Source: Amycolatopsis rubida
GTDB taxonomy: Bacteria > Actinomycetota > Actinomycetes > Mycobacteriales > Pseudonocardiaceae
NCBI RefSeq assembly: GCF_900115345.1
Contig: NZ_FOWC01000015.1
Location: forward strand, 124,001-188,000
Length of the DNA stretch: 64,000 nt
Reading direction: 5' to 3'
Of the stretch, positions 1 to 7,193 are shown one piece after another. Under the pieces are notes generated by a model that saw only the letters and a program-made list of their open reading frames with translations, was not told the origin of the DNA and ran no database searches. The first letter of the stretch is position 1, and each line of letters begins with the position of its first letter. The position numbers and the translations under genes were made by a program.

Positions 1-625
1 ACAGTTTGGGGCGGCGCACCAGGTCCCGCGGCCCGAAGACGAGCGCGGTGATCGCGGTGACTGCCCAGAACCCGCCGATCAGGAACTTCACGTTCAGCCC
101 GGCCGCCGTCGCGACGCCGAGCCACAGCAGCAGGTTGTCGTCGCGGGTGCGGATCCAGCGCACCAGCAGCCACAGCACGACCGTCCACAGCAGAGGGTCC
201 ACAGTGGACGTCGCGAGGTAGTGGCCGCTGCCGACGAACTGCCCGCAGACCGCGTACGCCGCGGCGGCGCGGGTCTGCGCCTTGCGTTCGCCGCCCATTT
301 CGCGGGCGATGAGCGCGGTGAACACCACGCCCGCGGCGGTCGCCAGGATCGCCGGGATCCGGAACACGACGAGCGAGCCCGGCGCGATCGAGTTCGCCAG
401 CCAGGCGAGCCACGGCAGCACCGGCGGCTGGTCCGCGTAGCCCCACGCGAGGTGCTTGCCCGCGGCGAGGAAGTACAGCTCGTCGCCGAAGTAGCCGTAG
501 CGGCCGGCGGTGGCGAGGAGTACGGCGGCGGTCCCCGCGGCGAGCAGGAGTACCGGCCGCCGGGCGAACCCGGCGAGCGCGCGCCCGGGCGTGCTCGGTG
601 CGGTGGCCGTGGTCACGGCATCCAT
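1..625 (-). CDS. GT39-family membrane glycosyltransferase, 3' part outside window
   Basis: Polytopic membrane enzyme of the dolichyl-phosphate-mannose mannosyltransferase/ArnT type (GT39), which by family knowledge transfers a sugar from a polyprenyl-phosphate donor on the outer face of the membrane. The 208 visible codons begin at an ATG at 625 with AGGGAGC just upstream. A first hydrophobic helix is followed by the Asp-Glu motif in YGYFGDELYF and a WGYADQPP loop near residues 45-70, then further helices ending in VKFLIGGFWAV. The gene runs off the left edge, so the C-terminal half is unseen. It is a close paralogue of the next gene (713-2227), from which a strong terminator separates it, so the two look like a tandem duplication with separate transcripts. 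Sugar and acceptor cannot be told from sequence. Confidence 0.85.
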   Translation of the reverse strand, partial: MDAVTTATAPSTPGRALAGFARRPVLLLAAGTAAVLLATAGRYGYFGDELYFLAAGKHLAWGYADQPPVLPWLAWLANSIAPGSLVVFRIPAILATAAGVVFTALIAREMGGERKAQTRAAAAYAVCGQFVGSGHYLATSTVDPLLWTVVLWLLVRWIRTRDDNLLLWLGVATAAGLNVKFLIGGFWAVTAITALVFGPRDLVRRPKL

Positions 626-647
626 CCTGCTCCCTGTCGGCGGATCG

Positions 648-690
648 GGGGGCTGGCCTTGCCCGCACCCTACGGGCGAGGCCAGCCCCC
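648..690 (-). terminator. Strong hairpin terminator behind the second GT39 gene
   Basis: A 12-bp perfect arm (GGGGGCTGGCCT at 648-659 against 679-690) encloses a second GC stem (661-665 with 673-677). It sits 23 nt past the stop of the gene at 713-2227 and just upstream of the start of the next minus-strand gene, so it should separate the two paralogues. There is no T-tract, as is common for actinobacterial terminators. Confidence 0.7.
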
Positions 691-712
691 GTCCTACTGC
701 GGGTGACGCCGG

Positions 713-2227
713 TCAAGTCCCGGTGTTCGCCAGCTCGGGCCAGATTTCCGCCCACGGCCGCAGCCTCGCGGTGGCCAGCCACAATGGGGTGCCGTCGAGC
801 ACACTCGGCTTCGCGCTGCCGGTCGTGACCGCGCCGACCGGTTCGAGATGGGCGAAGCGGCCGAGCAACGGCCGGGGGTCGGCTCCGACGAACAGGACGT
901 CGCGTGCCGAATCGGGCGGGACGGCCAGCGTGGCGTACCCGCGGTTCGGGCTGGCCGGTTCGGGCAGGCCGAGGTCCGGGCCGTAGCGGTCGAGCGCGCT
1001 CGCGGTCCAGTAGGTCTCGCCGACGATCGCGGTGTGTGCCGGGTCGGGCACGCGATGGAATGCCGTGGCGACCGACTGCGCGCCTTCCGGCCAGCCGACC
1101 TCGCCGAACGAAAAGGCAGGTGTGGGCAGCGACGGGTTCTTCTCGACCCAGGAATGCGGCCACACCGGCAGCGCGGCGGGCAGCATCAGCAGCGCGGAAA
1201 GCACGAAGACCGGCCACGTCGGGATCCAGCGCCACCACCGCGACGCCCGCCCGTTCTCCAGTTCCACCGCCGCGGCCGCCCAGCACGGCGCGAACATGCC
1301 CGCGATGTAGTACGAGCGGCCGTTCACCGCGATGAACACCACGGCGAGCGCGAGCGTGGTCCAGGCAAGGAAGCGGTAGGAGCGGAGCCGCGGCGAACGC
1401 AGCAGCCGCCACAGGCCGTAGCCCAGCAGCACGATGCCCGCCGGGACGCCGGCGAGCAGCAGCACCTGCGGGATCCAGGTGAGCCGTCCGCCCCAGCTTT
1501 CGCCGACCTCGTGCGAGATCGCCGCGCCCATGCCGAGCTGCGGCCAGCCGTGCTGCGCCTGCCACACCAGCGTCGGGACCAGTGCCAGCGCGGCGATCGC
1601 CGCGCCCGCCCACAGCAGCGGGCGGCGCAGCAGTTCGCGCGGACCGCAGATCAGCAGCGCGATCCCGGCGACGATCCAGAAGCCGCCGATCAGGAACTTC
1701 ACGTACAGCGCGAGCGCGGTGACGACCCCGGCCCACAGCAGCAGGCCGTCGCGCCGGGTGCGGATCCAGCGGACGATCAGCCAGAGCAGGACGGTCCAGA
1801 GGAACGGGTCCAGGGTCGACGTCGCCAGGTAGTGGCCGCCGGCCACGAAATTCGTGCAGGCGGCGAAGGCCGCGGCGGTGATCGCCTGCGCGCGGGCGCG
1901 GCCGCCGAGCTCGCGGGCGATGAGCGCGGCGAACACGACGCCGGCGAGCATCGCCAGCATCGTCGGGACCCGCAGGACGAACAGCGAATCCGGCGCGATC
2001 GTGTCCATCGCGCGGGCGAGCAGCGGCAGCAGCGGCGGCTGGTCCACATAACCCCACGCGAGGTGCTTGCCCGCGGCGAGGAAGTACAGCTCGTCGCCGA
2101 AGTAGCCGTAGTTGTTCGCGGTGAGCGCCAGCGGCACCGCCATCAGCGCGGCGATGCCGAGCACGGGCATCCGGGCGAACGGCTCGATCGCTCGGGCCGT
2201 CGCGGCCTCTTCCTGTGTCGCAGTCAT
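713..2227 (-). CDS. GT39-family membrane glycosyltransferase
   Basis: Second polyprenyl-phosphate-sugar-dependent glycosyltransferase of the GT39/ArnT fold, 504 aa. The ATG at 2227 (MTATQEEAATARAIEP) is chosen over an in-frame start 15 codons upstream because GGGAGTGAG lies directly before it and the longer form would overlap the upstream permease gene. Near residues 40-70 it has the Asp-Glu motif in NYGYFGDELYF and WGYVDQPPLLPLLAR, then about ten hydrophobic helices, and a soluble C-terminal extracytoplasmic part ending in ELANTGT. It shares blocks such as GDELYFLAAGKHLAWGY and the WIRTR stretch with the partial gene at 1-625. Downstream of an ABC export pair (5-nt gap), it is probably the last gene of that operon. 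Target molecule unknown. Confidence 0.88.
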   Translation of the reverse strand: MTATQEEAATARAIEPFARMPVLGIAALMAVPLALTANNYGYFGDELYFLAAGKHLAWGYVDQPPLLPLLARAMDTIAPDSLFVLRVPTMLAMLAGVVFAALIARELGGRARAQAITAAAFAACTNFVAGGHYLATSTLDPFLWTVLLWLIVRWIRTRRDGLLLWAGVVTALALYVKFLIGGFWIVAGIALLICGPRELLRRPLLWAGAAIAALALVPTLVWQAQHGWPQLGMGAAISHEVGESWGGRLTWIPQVLLLAGVPAGIVLLGYGLWRLLRSPRLRSYRFLAWTTLALAVVFIAVNGRSYYIAGMFAPCWAAAAVELENGRASRWWRWIPTWPVFVLSALLMLPAALPVWPHSWVEKNPSLPTPAFSFGEVGWPEGAQSVATAFHRVPDPAHTAIVGETYWTASALDRYGPDLGLPEPASPNRGYATLAVPPDSARDVLFVGADPRPLLGRFAHLEPVGAVTTGSAKPSVLDGTPLWLATARLRPWAEIWPELANTGT

Positions 2228-2232
2228 CGTGC

Positions 2233-2970
2233 TCACTCCCAGCGGAAGAATCGGGCGGCGAGCGTCGAGCACACGATGGCGACCACCGCGAGCGCGATCA
2301 CGGACAGCAGGTGCGGCGCGTGTCCGGCAGCGGTGTCGCGCAGGCTGCCGAGCGTCGCGCCGAGCGGCAGGATGTCGGCGACGTGCTGCAACACCGGCGG
2401 CAGCTGTTCCTTCGGGACCCAGACGCCGCCGAGCGCGAGCATCGGGAAGAACACGGCCGCACCGAGCCCGTTCGCCGCGCGGCCGGTCGGTGCGAACGCG
2501 GCGAGCAGCGTGCCCACCGAGAACAGCGAGACCGCGCCCAGCAGCATGACCGCGACGAATCCGCCGGGGTTCTTCGGCAGTGCCATGCCGAGCGCGATCG
2601 TGCCCACCCCCACGACGAGCACGATCGCGACCACGGCGATGGCGAGGTTCACCAGCAGCTGCGCGGCGAGCAGCCGCGACGGCGGCACCGGGCTCGCCGC
2701 CAGCCGCTTCAACACCCCCTTCTCCCGGTGCGCGGCCATTGCGCCGGGGAACAGGTTCAGCGCGAGGATCCCGAGCAGGATCGCCACCGCCATCGGCGCG
2801 ATCAAAGTGGCCAGCGACGACTGGCCGCCGTGCTCGGCGCTCGGTTCGCGCGATCCCGGCATCAGCCCGAACACCAGCACCAGCGCCAGCGGGATCCCGA
2901 GCACCACGGCGGGCGCGCCCGGATCGCGGAGGAAGATCTTCGCCTCGGCGACGGTCAGCTTCGACAACAC
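2233..2970 (-). CDS. ABC-2 type export permease
   Basis: Membrane subunit of a two-component ABC exporter (ABC-2 family, drug or polysaccharide/lipid export class), 245 aa. An amphipathic N-terminus (MLSKLTVAEAKIFLRDPGAP) precedes six predicted membrane helices; the fragment FPGAMAAHREKGVLKRLAASPVPPS is the conserved cytoplasmic coupling loop of ABC-2 permeases and lies around residues 85-110. It follows the ATPase gene (2984-3889) with a 13-nt gap and precedes the GT39 gene with a 5-nt gap, so the three are co-transcribed. Substrate unknown; multidrug or antibiotic efflux is the usual annotation, but linkage with glycosyltransferases makes a cell-envelope substrate equally reasonable. Confidence 0.85.
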   Translation of the reverse strand: MLSKLTVAEAKIFLRDPGAPAVVLGIPLALVLVFGLMPGSREPSAEHGGQSSLATLIAPMAVAILLGILALNLFPGAMAAHREKGVLKRLAASPVPPSRLLAAQLLVNLAIAVVAIVLVVGVGTIALGMALPKNPGGFVAVMLLGAVSLFSVGTLLAAFAPTGRAANGLGAAVFFPMLALGGVWVPKEQLPPVLQHVADILPLGATLGSLRDTAAGHAPHLLSVIALAVVAIVCSTLAARFFRWE

Positions 2971-2983
2971 TTCCGGTTCCCCC

Positions 2984-3889
2984 TCAGTCCAGTTTCCGGC
3001 CGGTCAGCGCGACGAACGCGTCGTCGAGGCTGGCCTGCTCCACCCGCAGATCGCCCGCGACTACGTCGGCGCGGGCGAGGAACGAAGTCACCGCCTGCAG
3101 CGCGCCGTCGCCTCCGGTCACCACGAGATGCGCGCCGCTGCGCTCGACCTTCAGCACGCTCGGCAGCCCGGTCAGCTCCCGCGGGTCGACCGGCGCGGAC
3201 GGGCGGAACCGGATGCGCTGCTCCCCGCCGGCCCGGCCGACCAGTCCCGCCGGGGTGTCGGTCGCGACGACGCGCCCGGCGTCGATCACCGCGATCCGGT
3301 CGCACAGCCGTTCCGCCTCCTCCATGAAGTGCGTGACGAGCACGACTGTCACGCCTTCCGCGCGGACGGCTTCGACGAGGTCCCAGGTGTCGCGGCGGGC
3401 CTGCGGGTCGAGACCGGTGGTCAGTTCGTCGAGCACCACCACCTCGGGGCTGCCGACCAGCGCGAGCGCGATCGACACGCGCTGCTGCTGGCCGCCGGAA
3501 AGCTTGCGGTAGAAGGTGTTCCGTTGTTCGGTGAGCCCGAGCAGCGCCATCAGCCGCCCGGGATCGGCCGGGGAGCGGTACATCGCGGCGAACAGGTCGA
3601 GCACTTCGCCGACGCGCAACCGGTCGGGCAGCTGGCTTTCCTGCAGCTGGACGCCGAGGCGCTGACGCAGCTCGCGGACGTCGCGCCGCGGGTCGAGCCC
3701 GAGCACCGAAACGGTGCCGCCGTCGGGGGAGCGCAGGCCCTCGACGCATTCCACTGTGGTGGTCTTGCCCGCGCCGTTGGGGCCGAGGATCCCGAAGATC
3801 TCGCCCTGCTCCACGGTGAACGAGACATCTTCCACCGCTGTCTTCCGGCGATAGCGTTTCTGGAGGTTCCGCACCTCGATGACCGGCAT
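2984..3889 (-). CDS. ABC exporter ATP-binding subunit (DrrA-like)
   Basis: Cytoplasmic ATPase of the exporter whose permease follows at 2233-2970; 301 aa starting MPVIEVRNLQKRYRRKTAVE. Walker A is GPNGAGKTT (about residues 38-46), the ABC signature LSGGQQQRVSIA is near 135-146, Walker B is VVVLDELTTGLD near 155-166, and the H-loop lies in VLVTHFMEEAE. The C-terminal ~80 residues form the DrrA-type extension found in daunorubicin-resistance-like exporters. In Walker B the usual Pro after Glu is replaced by Leu (DELTTG), a mild variation. First gene of the operon 3889 to 713. Confidence 0.92.
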   Translation of the reverse strand: MPVIEVRNLQKRYRRKTAVEDVSFTVEQGEIFGILGPNGAGKTTTVECVEGLRSPDGGTVSVLGLDPRRDVRELRQRLGVQLQESQLPDRLRVGEVLDLFAAMYRSPADPGRLMALLGLTEQRNTFYRKLSGGQQQRVSIALALVGSPEVVVLDELTTGLDPQARRDTWDLVEAVRAEGVTVVLVTHFMEEAERLCDRIAVIDAGRVVATDTPAGLVGRAGGEQRIRFRPSAPVDPRELTGLPSVLKVERSGAHLVVTGGDGALQAVTSFLARADVVAGDLRVEQASLDDAFVALTGRKLD

Positions 3890-3960
3890 TGCCTGGGAGT
3901 CCCCTCTCGAATCGCAGCGGTTGCCGTCTTCGAGAATCCCGGCCGGAGGGGCCGGTCGGA

Positions 3961-4716
3961 TCAGCGGAACGGCGCGACTTCCGGTCCACCGGCTGTCCGC
4001 CGCGCATCCACCGATCGGTGGATGCGGAAGTAGATCATCGGGTTGTCGCGCCCGGTGTGCACGGTGCTGTCGACGCCGAGTTCACGCCTGAGTTCGTTGA
4101 GGCGAGCGTACGCGTGTTTCGCGCGGGCACGGGCCGCGGTGAAGTACGGAGTCCGCGTTTTTTCCAGCCAGCGCACCACTTCGGAGCCTTCGGTGAACGG
4201 CAGCGGGGTGGCGCGGTGGAACACGTCATGCACGCTCACCGCGGCATCGATCTTCGGGAAGACCTCGGACAGGTACCACCTCGCGAAGCGCGCGCCGTGA
4301 TCGGCGTCGATGAACAGATAGTTCACATCGGACAGCAAATCGACGGCGAGGGTGCGCGCGTCGCCTTGGCGGAACTCCCAGCGGCCCGTGGCCAGTGCGT
4401 GCGGGACAGTCTTGGTGGCGTTGCCGATGAGGTCGATCGTGGTCAGCTTGCCGGCACCGTTGTCCGCGAGCGCGCGGAGGATCCAGCTCGTCGACCACCC
4501 GTGCAGCGAACCGATTTCCACGACTTTCTCCGGGCGCAGGCACCGCAGGAGCAGGTAGGTGATCTCTGCCTCGACGTCGTCCAGTTGCGTCTTCATCGCC
4601 GGATGCGCGCGGCGGTGCGCGTGCTGGGCGTCTTTCGCGGCGCGCAACGCTTCGGCGTGTTCGCGATACAGCGAGCGGACGAGGTCGAGCGTCACCTGGT
4701 GTGCGGTTCGTTCCAT
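3961..4716 (-). CDS. Class I SAM-dependent methyltransferase (Methyltransf_24 type)
   Basis: Small soluble protein of 251 aa with a Rossmann methyltransferase core: the SAM-binding motif I is VVEIGSLHGWSTSWIL (about residues 65-80), followed by KLTTIDLIG, the acidic ribose-binding strand, and NYLFIDADHGARFARWYLSEV, where DADH is the usual motif-II/metal-site region of O-methyltransferase and cephalosporin-hydroxylase-like relatives. The N-terminal ~50 residues are helical and charged. It stands alone between the ABC operon and a DUF402 gene, on the same strand, with no obvious operon partner. The methyl acceptor is unknown. A GGGGAATTCCCC palindrome lies upstream at 4776-4787. Confidence 0.8.
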   Translation of the reverse strand: MERTAHQVTLDLVRSLYREHAEALRAAKDAQHAHRRAHPAMKTQLDDVEAEITYLLLRCLRPEKVVEIGSLHGWSTSWILRALADNGAGKLTTIDLIGNATKTVPHALATGRWEFRQGDARTLAVDLLSDVNYLFIDADHGARFARWYLSEVFPKIDAAVSVHDVFHRATPLPFTEGSEVVRWLEKTRTPYFTAARARAKHAYARLNELRRELGVDSTVHTGRDNPMIYFRIHRSVDARRTAGGPEVAPFR

Positions 4717-4796
4717 ACCGCCGATCGTGGCCGGGCGAGGTGGCCCGGGTAATCCTGCTGACCGCCGGGCGGGGTGGGGAATTCCCCCGTTTCCGG

Positions 4797-5315
4797 TTAG
4801 GGATGCCTGCGCCAGCCGAGTGTCATGTCCTTTGTGGACAGCCAGGCGGCCAGGTCGTATCCGTGCGCGGCGAGACCCTCGACGGCGGCGTAGGCGGCTT
4901 CGAGCGCGTACTCGCCTTCTTCCTGGGAGAGCAGGTTCCCGGCGACGGCGGCGAGCAGTTCGTCGGTGTCGATCACCCGGACCGAGATCTTGTCCTTGAG
5001 CACGAGGTCGAGGTAGAGGTCGGTGGCGACCCAGCGCGGGCCGTCGCGGTGCACGCGCACGACGTCGAGGTAGAAGTCCTGGTCGCGTTCGTGGCCGGGG
5101 CTGAACCAGAAGTCGGTGATCCGCAGTCCGAGCCCCGGCAGCAGCCAGGACTCGAGGTAGTGGAACTGCGCCCGCCCCGGCGCGGGCCGCGCCAGGTACA
5201 GGCCGAACGGCTCCTCGCGGAACTCGTCCACGTCGCGGCGGATGCCCTTGTTGTCGACGTTCACGCGGGCGGCCGGGTCGAACGTCTCGACCTTGGGCGG
5301 GTGCAGATCGGTCAT
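4797..5315 (-). CDS. DUF402 domain protein
   Basis: Cytoplasmic protein of 172 aa that matches the DUF402 family (related to FomD and to nucleoside/nucleotide diphosphate hydrolases that use metal-bound acidic clusters). Characteristic pieces are FGLYLARPAPGRAQFHYLESWLL, the ITDFWFSPGHERDQDFYLDVVRV segment, and WVATDLYLDLVLKD with its alternating Asp residues around 115-130, the probable metal site. DUF402 proteins are common, usually stand-alone, in actinobacteria. It is divergent from the DUF5685 gene, with about 110 bp between the two start codons. A phosphohydrolase role follows from the family only. Confidence 0.8.
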   Translation of the reverse strand: MTDLHPPKVETFDPAARVNVDNKGIRRDVDEFREEPFGLYLARPAPGRAQFHYLESWLLPGLGLRITDFWFSPGHERDQDFYLDVVRVHRDGPRWVATDLYLDLVLKDKISVRVIDTDELLAAVAGNLLSQEEGEYALEAAYAAVEGLAAHGYDLAAWLSTKDMTLGWRRHP

Positions 5316-5427
5316 CCGCCCATCCTGCCTTGCCCCGGCCCTTCGGAGAATCGCCGGAACCCGGGTCAGGGGCCTGGCCGAGGGGTTAAAGTTCCCGGGT
5401 CATTCGGTTCTCCTGGGGGACACGCAC

Positions 5428-6756
5428 TTGTTCGGGATCATCAGACCCTGCCGGCATCGGCTGGCCGGGCGGCTTCACGCGGACTGGACGGCGCACCTGT
5501 GCGGCCTCTGCCTCGCGCTGCGCGACCAGCACGGGCAGCTCGCCCGGGTCGTGACGAACTACGACGCGCTGATCGTGTCGGCGCTGGTCGAGGCACAGAC
5601 GCCGAGCGGACCCCGGCGCGGCGCGGGACCGTGCCCGCTGCGGTCGATGCGCCCGGCGTCGGTCGCGGTCGGCGACGGCGCCCGGCTCGCCGCGGCGGTG
5701 TCGCTGGTGCTGGCCTCGGCGAAGGTGGACGATCACGTCGCCGACCGGGACGGCGCTTTCGCCCGGCGTCCGGTAGCTGGAGCGGCGAGACTGCTCGCCC
5801 GGCGCTGGGCCGCGCAGGGCGGCCGGACGGGCGCGGGCATCGGCTTCGACACCGCGGTACTGACCGAAGCCGTCGGCCGGCAGGGCGAGCTGGAACGCGC
5901 GATTCGTGCCGGGGACTCGCCGCTGCTGGCGACCGAACCGGCCGAGCTGGCGTCGTCCGCGGCGTTCGCGCAGACCGCGGTGCTGGCCGGACGTCCCGGC
6001 AACCGAGCGCCGCTCGCCGAGGCCGGACGGCTGTTCGGCCGGGTGGCGCACCTGCTCGACGCGGTGGAGGACCTGGCTCCCGACGCCGCGTCCGGGTCCT
6101 GGAATCCGTTGCTGGCCACGGGAACCGCGCTGGACGAGGCGCATCGGCTGTGCTCGGACGCGGTGCTCGGGGTCGAGCTGGCGTTGCGCGAGGCGGAGTT
6201 CGCCGATTCGGCGTTGGTGCACGCGCTGCTGGTGCACGAGCTGCGGCAGGCGGTGCGGCGGGCGTTCGGGCATCACCATCTGCACGGTCAGCAGCCGCCG
6301 CCCGGGTGGATCGGGCCGGGGCCCGCGCCGCGGCAGTCGCCGTACGGGCCGGGGGCCGGTGCGCCTTCGGGGATGCCTGGGTACGGGCCGCCGCCGGGGT
6401 ACGGCGCTCCGGCGCCGGGTTACGGACCTGCCGGAATGCCGGGTCCCGGCGGGCCGGGCGGTCCTGCGGGGCCGTCCGGCCCGGGCGGACCAGGCGGGCC
6501 GGACGGCCCCGAACCGCCGGCGGACGGGGGCTCGCCGGAGGGCAGGGGCGGCGGCTGCTGGGCGCCGAAGTTCGCGGTCCCGCCGAAAAACCGGAACTTC
6601 TTCGCCGGCTGCGCGATCGCGACCTACATGTGCTGTTCCTGCCAGTTCTGCTGCCGCGACCCGTACCCGGGCCCGTGGAGCGGCAAACCGCACGACAACG
6701 CCTGCGACTGCGACTGCTGTGATTGCTGTGACGGTTGCGACTGCTGCAGCTGCTGA
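5428..6756 (+). CDS. DUF5685 family protein with Gly/Pro linker and cysteine-rich tail
   Basis: Protein of 442 aa. I place the start at the TTG at 5428 (giving MFGIIRPCRHRLAGRL), because this is the conserved N-terminus of the family and GGGGGA lies 8 nt upstream; upstream in-frame codons have no ribosome site. Residues 1-290 are the helical DUF5685 domain with early Cys residues (RPCRHRL, HLCGLCLALRD). Residues ~290-370 are Pro/Gly-rich low-complexity sequence (repeats of GYGPP, GPGGPGG). The last ~50 residues are extraordinarily rich in Cys: CAIATYMCCSCQFCC and then CDCDCCDCCDGCDCCSC, about 20 Cys in all. The function of DUF5685 is unknown; the tail suggests metal binding or dense disulfides. 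Confidence 0.85.
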   Translation: MFGIIRPCRHRLAGRLHADWTAHLCGLCLALRDQHGQLARVVTNYDALIVSALVEAQTPSGPRRGAGPCPLRSMRPASVAVGDGARLAAAVSLVLASAKVDDHVADRDGAFARRPVAGAARLLARRWAAQGGRTGAGIGFDTAVLTEAVGRQGELERAIRAGDSPLLATEPAELASSAAFAQTAVLAGRPGNRAPLAEAGRLFGRVAHLLDAVEDLAPDAASGSWNPLLATGTALDEAHRLCSDAVLGVELALREAEFADSALVHALLVHELRQAVRRAFGHHHLHGQQPPPGWIGPGPAPRQSPYGPGAGAPSGMPGYGPPPGYGAPAPGYGPAGMPGPGGPGGPAGPSGPGGPGGPDGPEPPADGGSPEGRGGGCWAPKFAVPPKNRNFFAGCAIATYMCCSCQFCCRDPYPGPWSGKPHDNACDCDCCDCCDGCDCCSC

Positions 6757-7163
6757 GCCGGAAGGTCTGTGAGAGGAACCCCGCGGGGCTCTGATTCCCC
6801 ATGTCTGGAATTTGGCAGCGGCACTGTGGGTGTGGTCGAGGCGTGTCTGCCCGCGTCGAAGGGGCTGGCCTGGGTCAGCGACCCCCGGGCGCCGCGGCTG
6901 GACACCCGCGAAGGCTCCGCCGAACTGCCCGCTTGATGCGCGTCTTGAGGTTCGTGAGGGGAACCCTGAGGGAATCTGATTCCCTCAGGGTTCCCTCACG
7001 AACGGGCAAATCCGGCGTACCGGCCTCGGTCTTGGGCGGGTGCACCTCGTACCGCGCCCGCGGCACCGGGTTAAGGCCCTGGCAGGGCCCAGGGTTCCCG
7101 CACGGCTGCTCGGGTAGCCCGCCAGGGCGATAGATCCCCAGCTCAAGGCGGGGGTCGCGGAAA
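6757..7163 (+). other. Intergenic stretch before uvrB: two related palindromes and a short open frame
   Basis: About 400 bp between the DUF5685 gene and the uvrB promoter. It holds a short GC palindrome (CCCCGCGGGG at 6779-6788) inside a sequence resembling one half of the large palindrome at 6951-7002: both carry GTGAG-A/G-GGAACCC and TCTGATTCCC. Between them, 6826-6936 reads as a 36-codon open frame from a GTG (VGVVEACLPASKGLAWVSDP) with coding-like composition but no match I recognise; it could be the tail of a lost gene. The rest shows nothing clear. Confidence 0.45.
6951..7002. repeat. Long palindrome with CGTGAG/CTCACG ends, copy 1
   Basis: A 26-nt arm beginning TTCGTGAGGGGAACCC pairs with 6978-7002 with a single bulged base and almost no loop. 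It shares its outer CGTGAG...CTCACG ends with four other palindromes in this window (14881, 29375, 43207, 62357), though its inner arms differ. It lies in a tandem gap (both neighbours on the plus strand). It can act as a terminator for the upstream gene, but the conserved ends suggest a dispersed element family. Confidence 0.7.
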
Positions 7164-7186
7164 TTGTCGGTGCCCCGGCCTACCCT
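7164..7186 (+). promoter_or_regulatory. RecA-independent DNA-damage promoter of uvrB (PafBC-type)
   Basis: TTGTCGGTG at 7164-7172, an 8-nt spacer and TACCCT at 7181-7186 match the published mycobacterial RecA-independent damage promoter consensus TTGTCRGTG-N8-TANNNT, controlled by PafBC. The predicted transcription start falls at about 7193, which would make uvrB leaderless from the GTG at 7194. The identical spacing and hexamers recur before uvrA (38986-39008). Confidence 0.75.
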
Positions 7187-7193
7187 GGTTCCC

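Noticed and set aside
848..4033. A 1061-codon plus-strand open frame opposite the glycosyltransferase and ABC genes
   Set aside because: It is the antisense shadow of well-identified genes in GC-rich DNA; Arg/Gln/Gly/His-rich composition and no family match.
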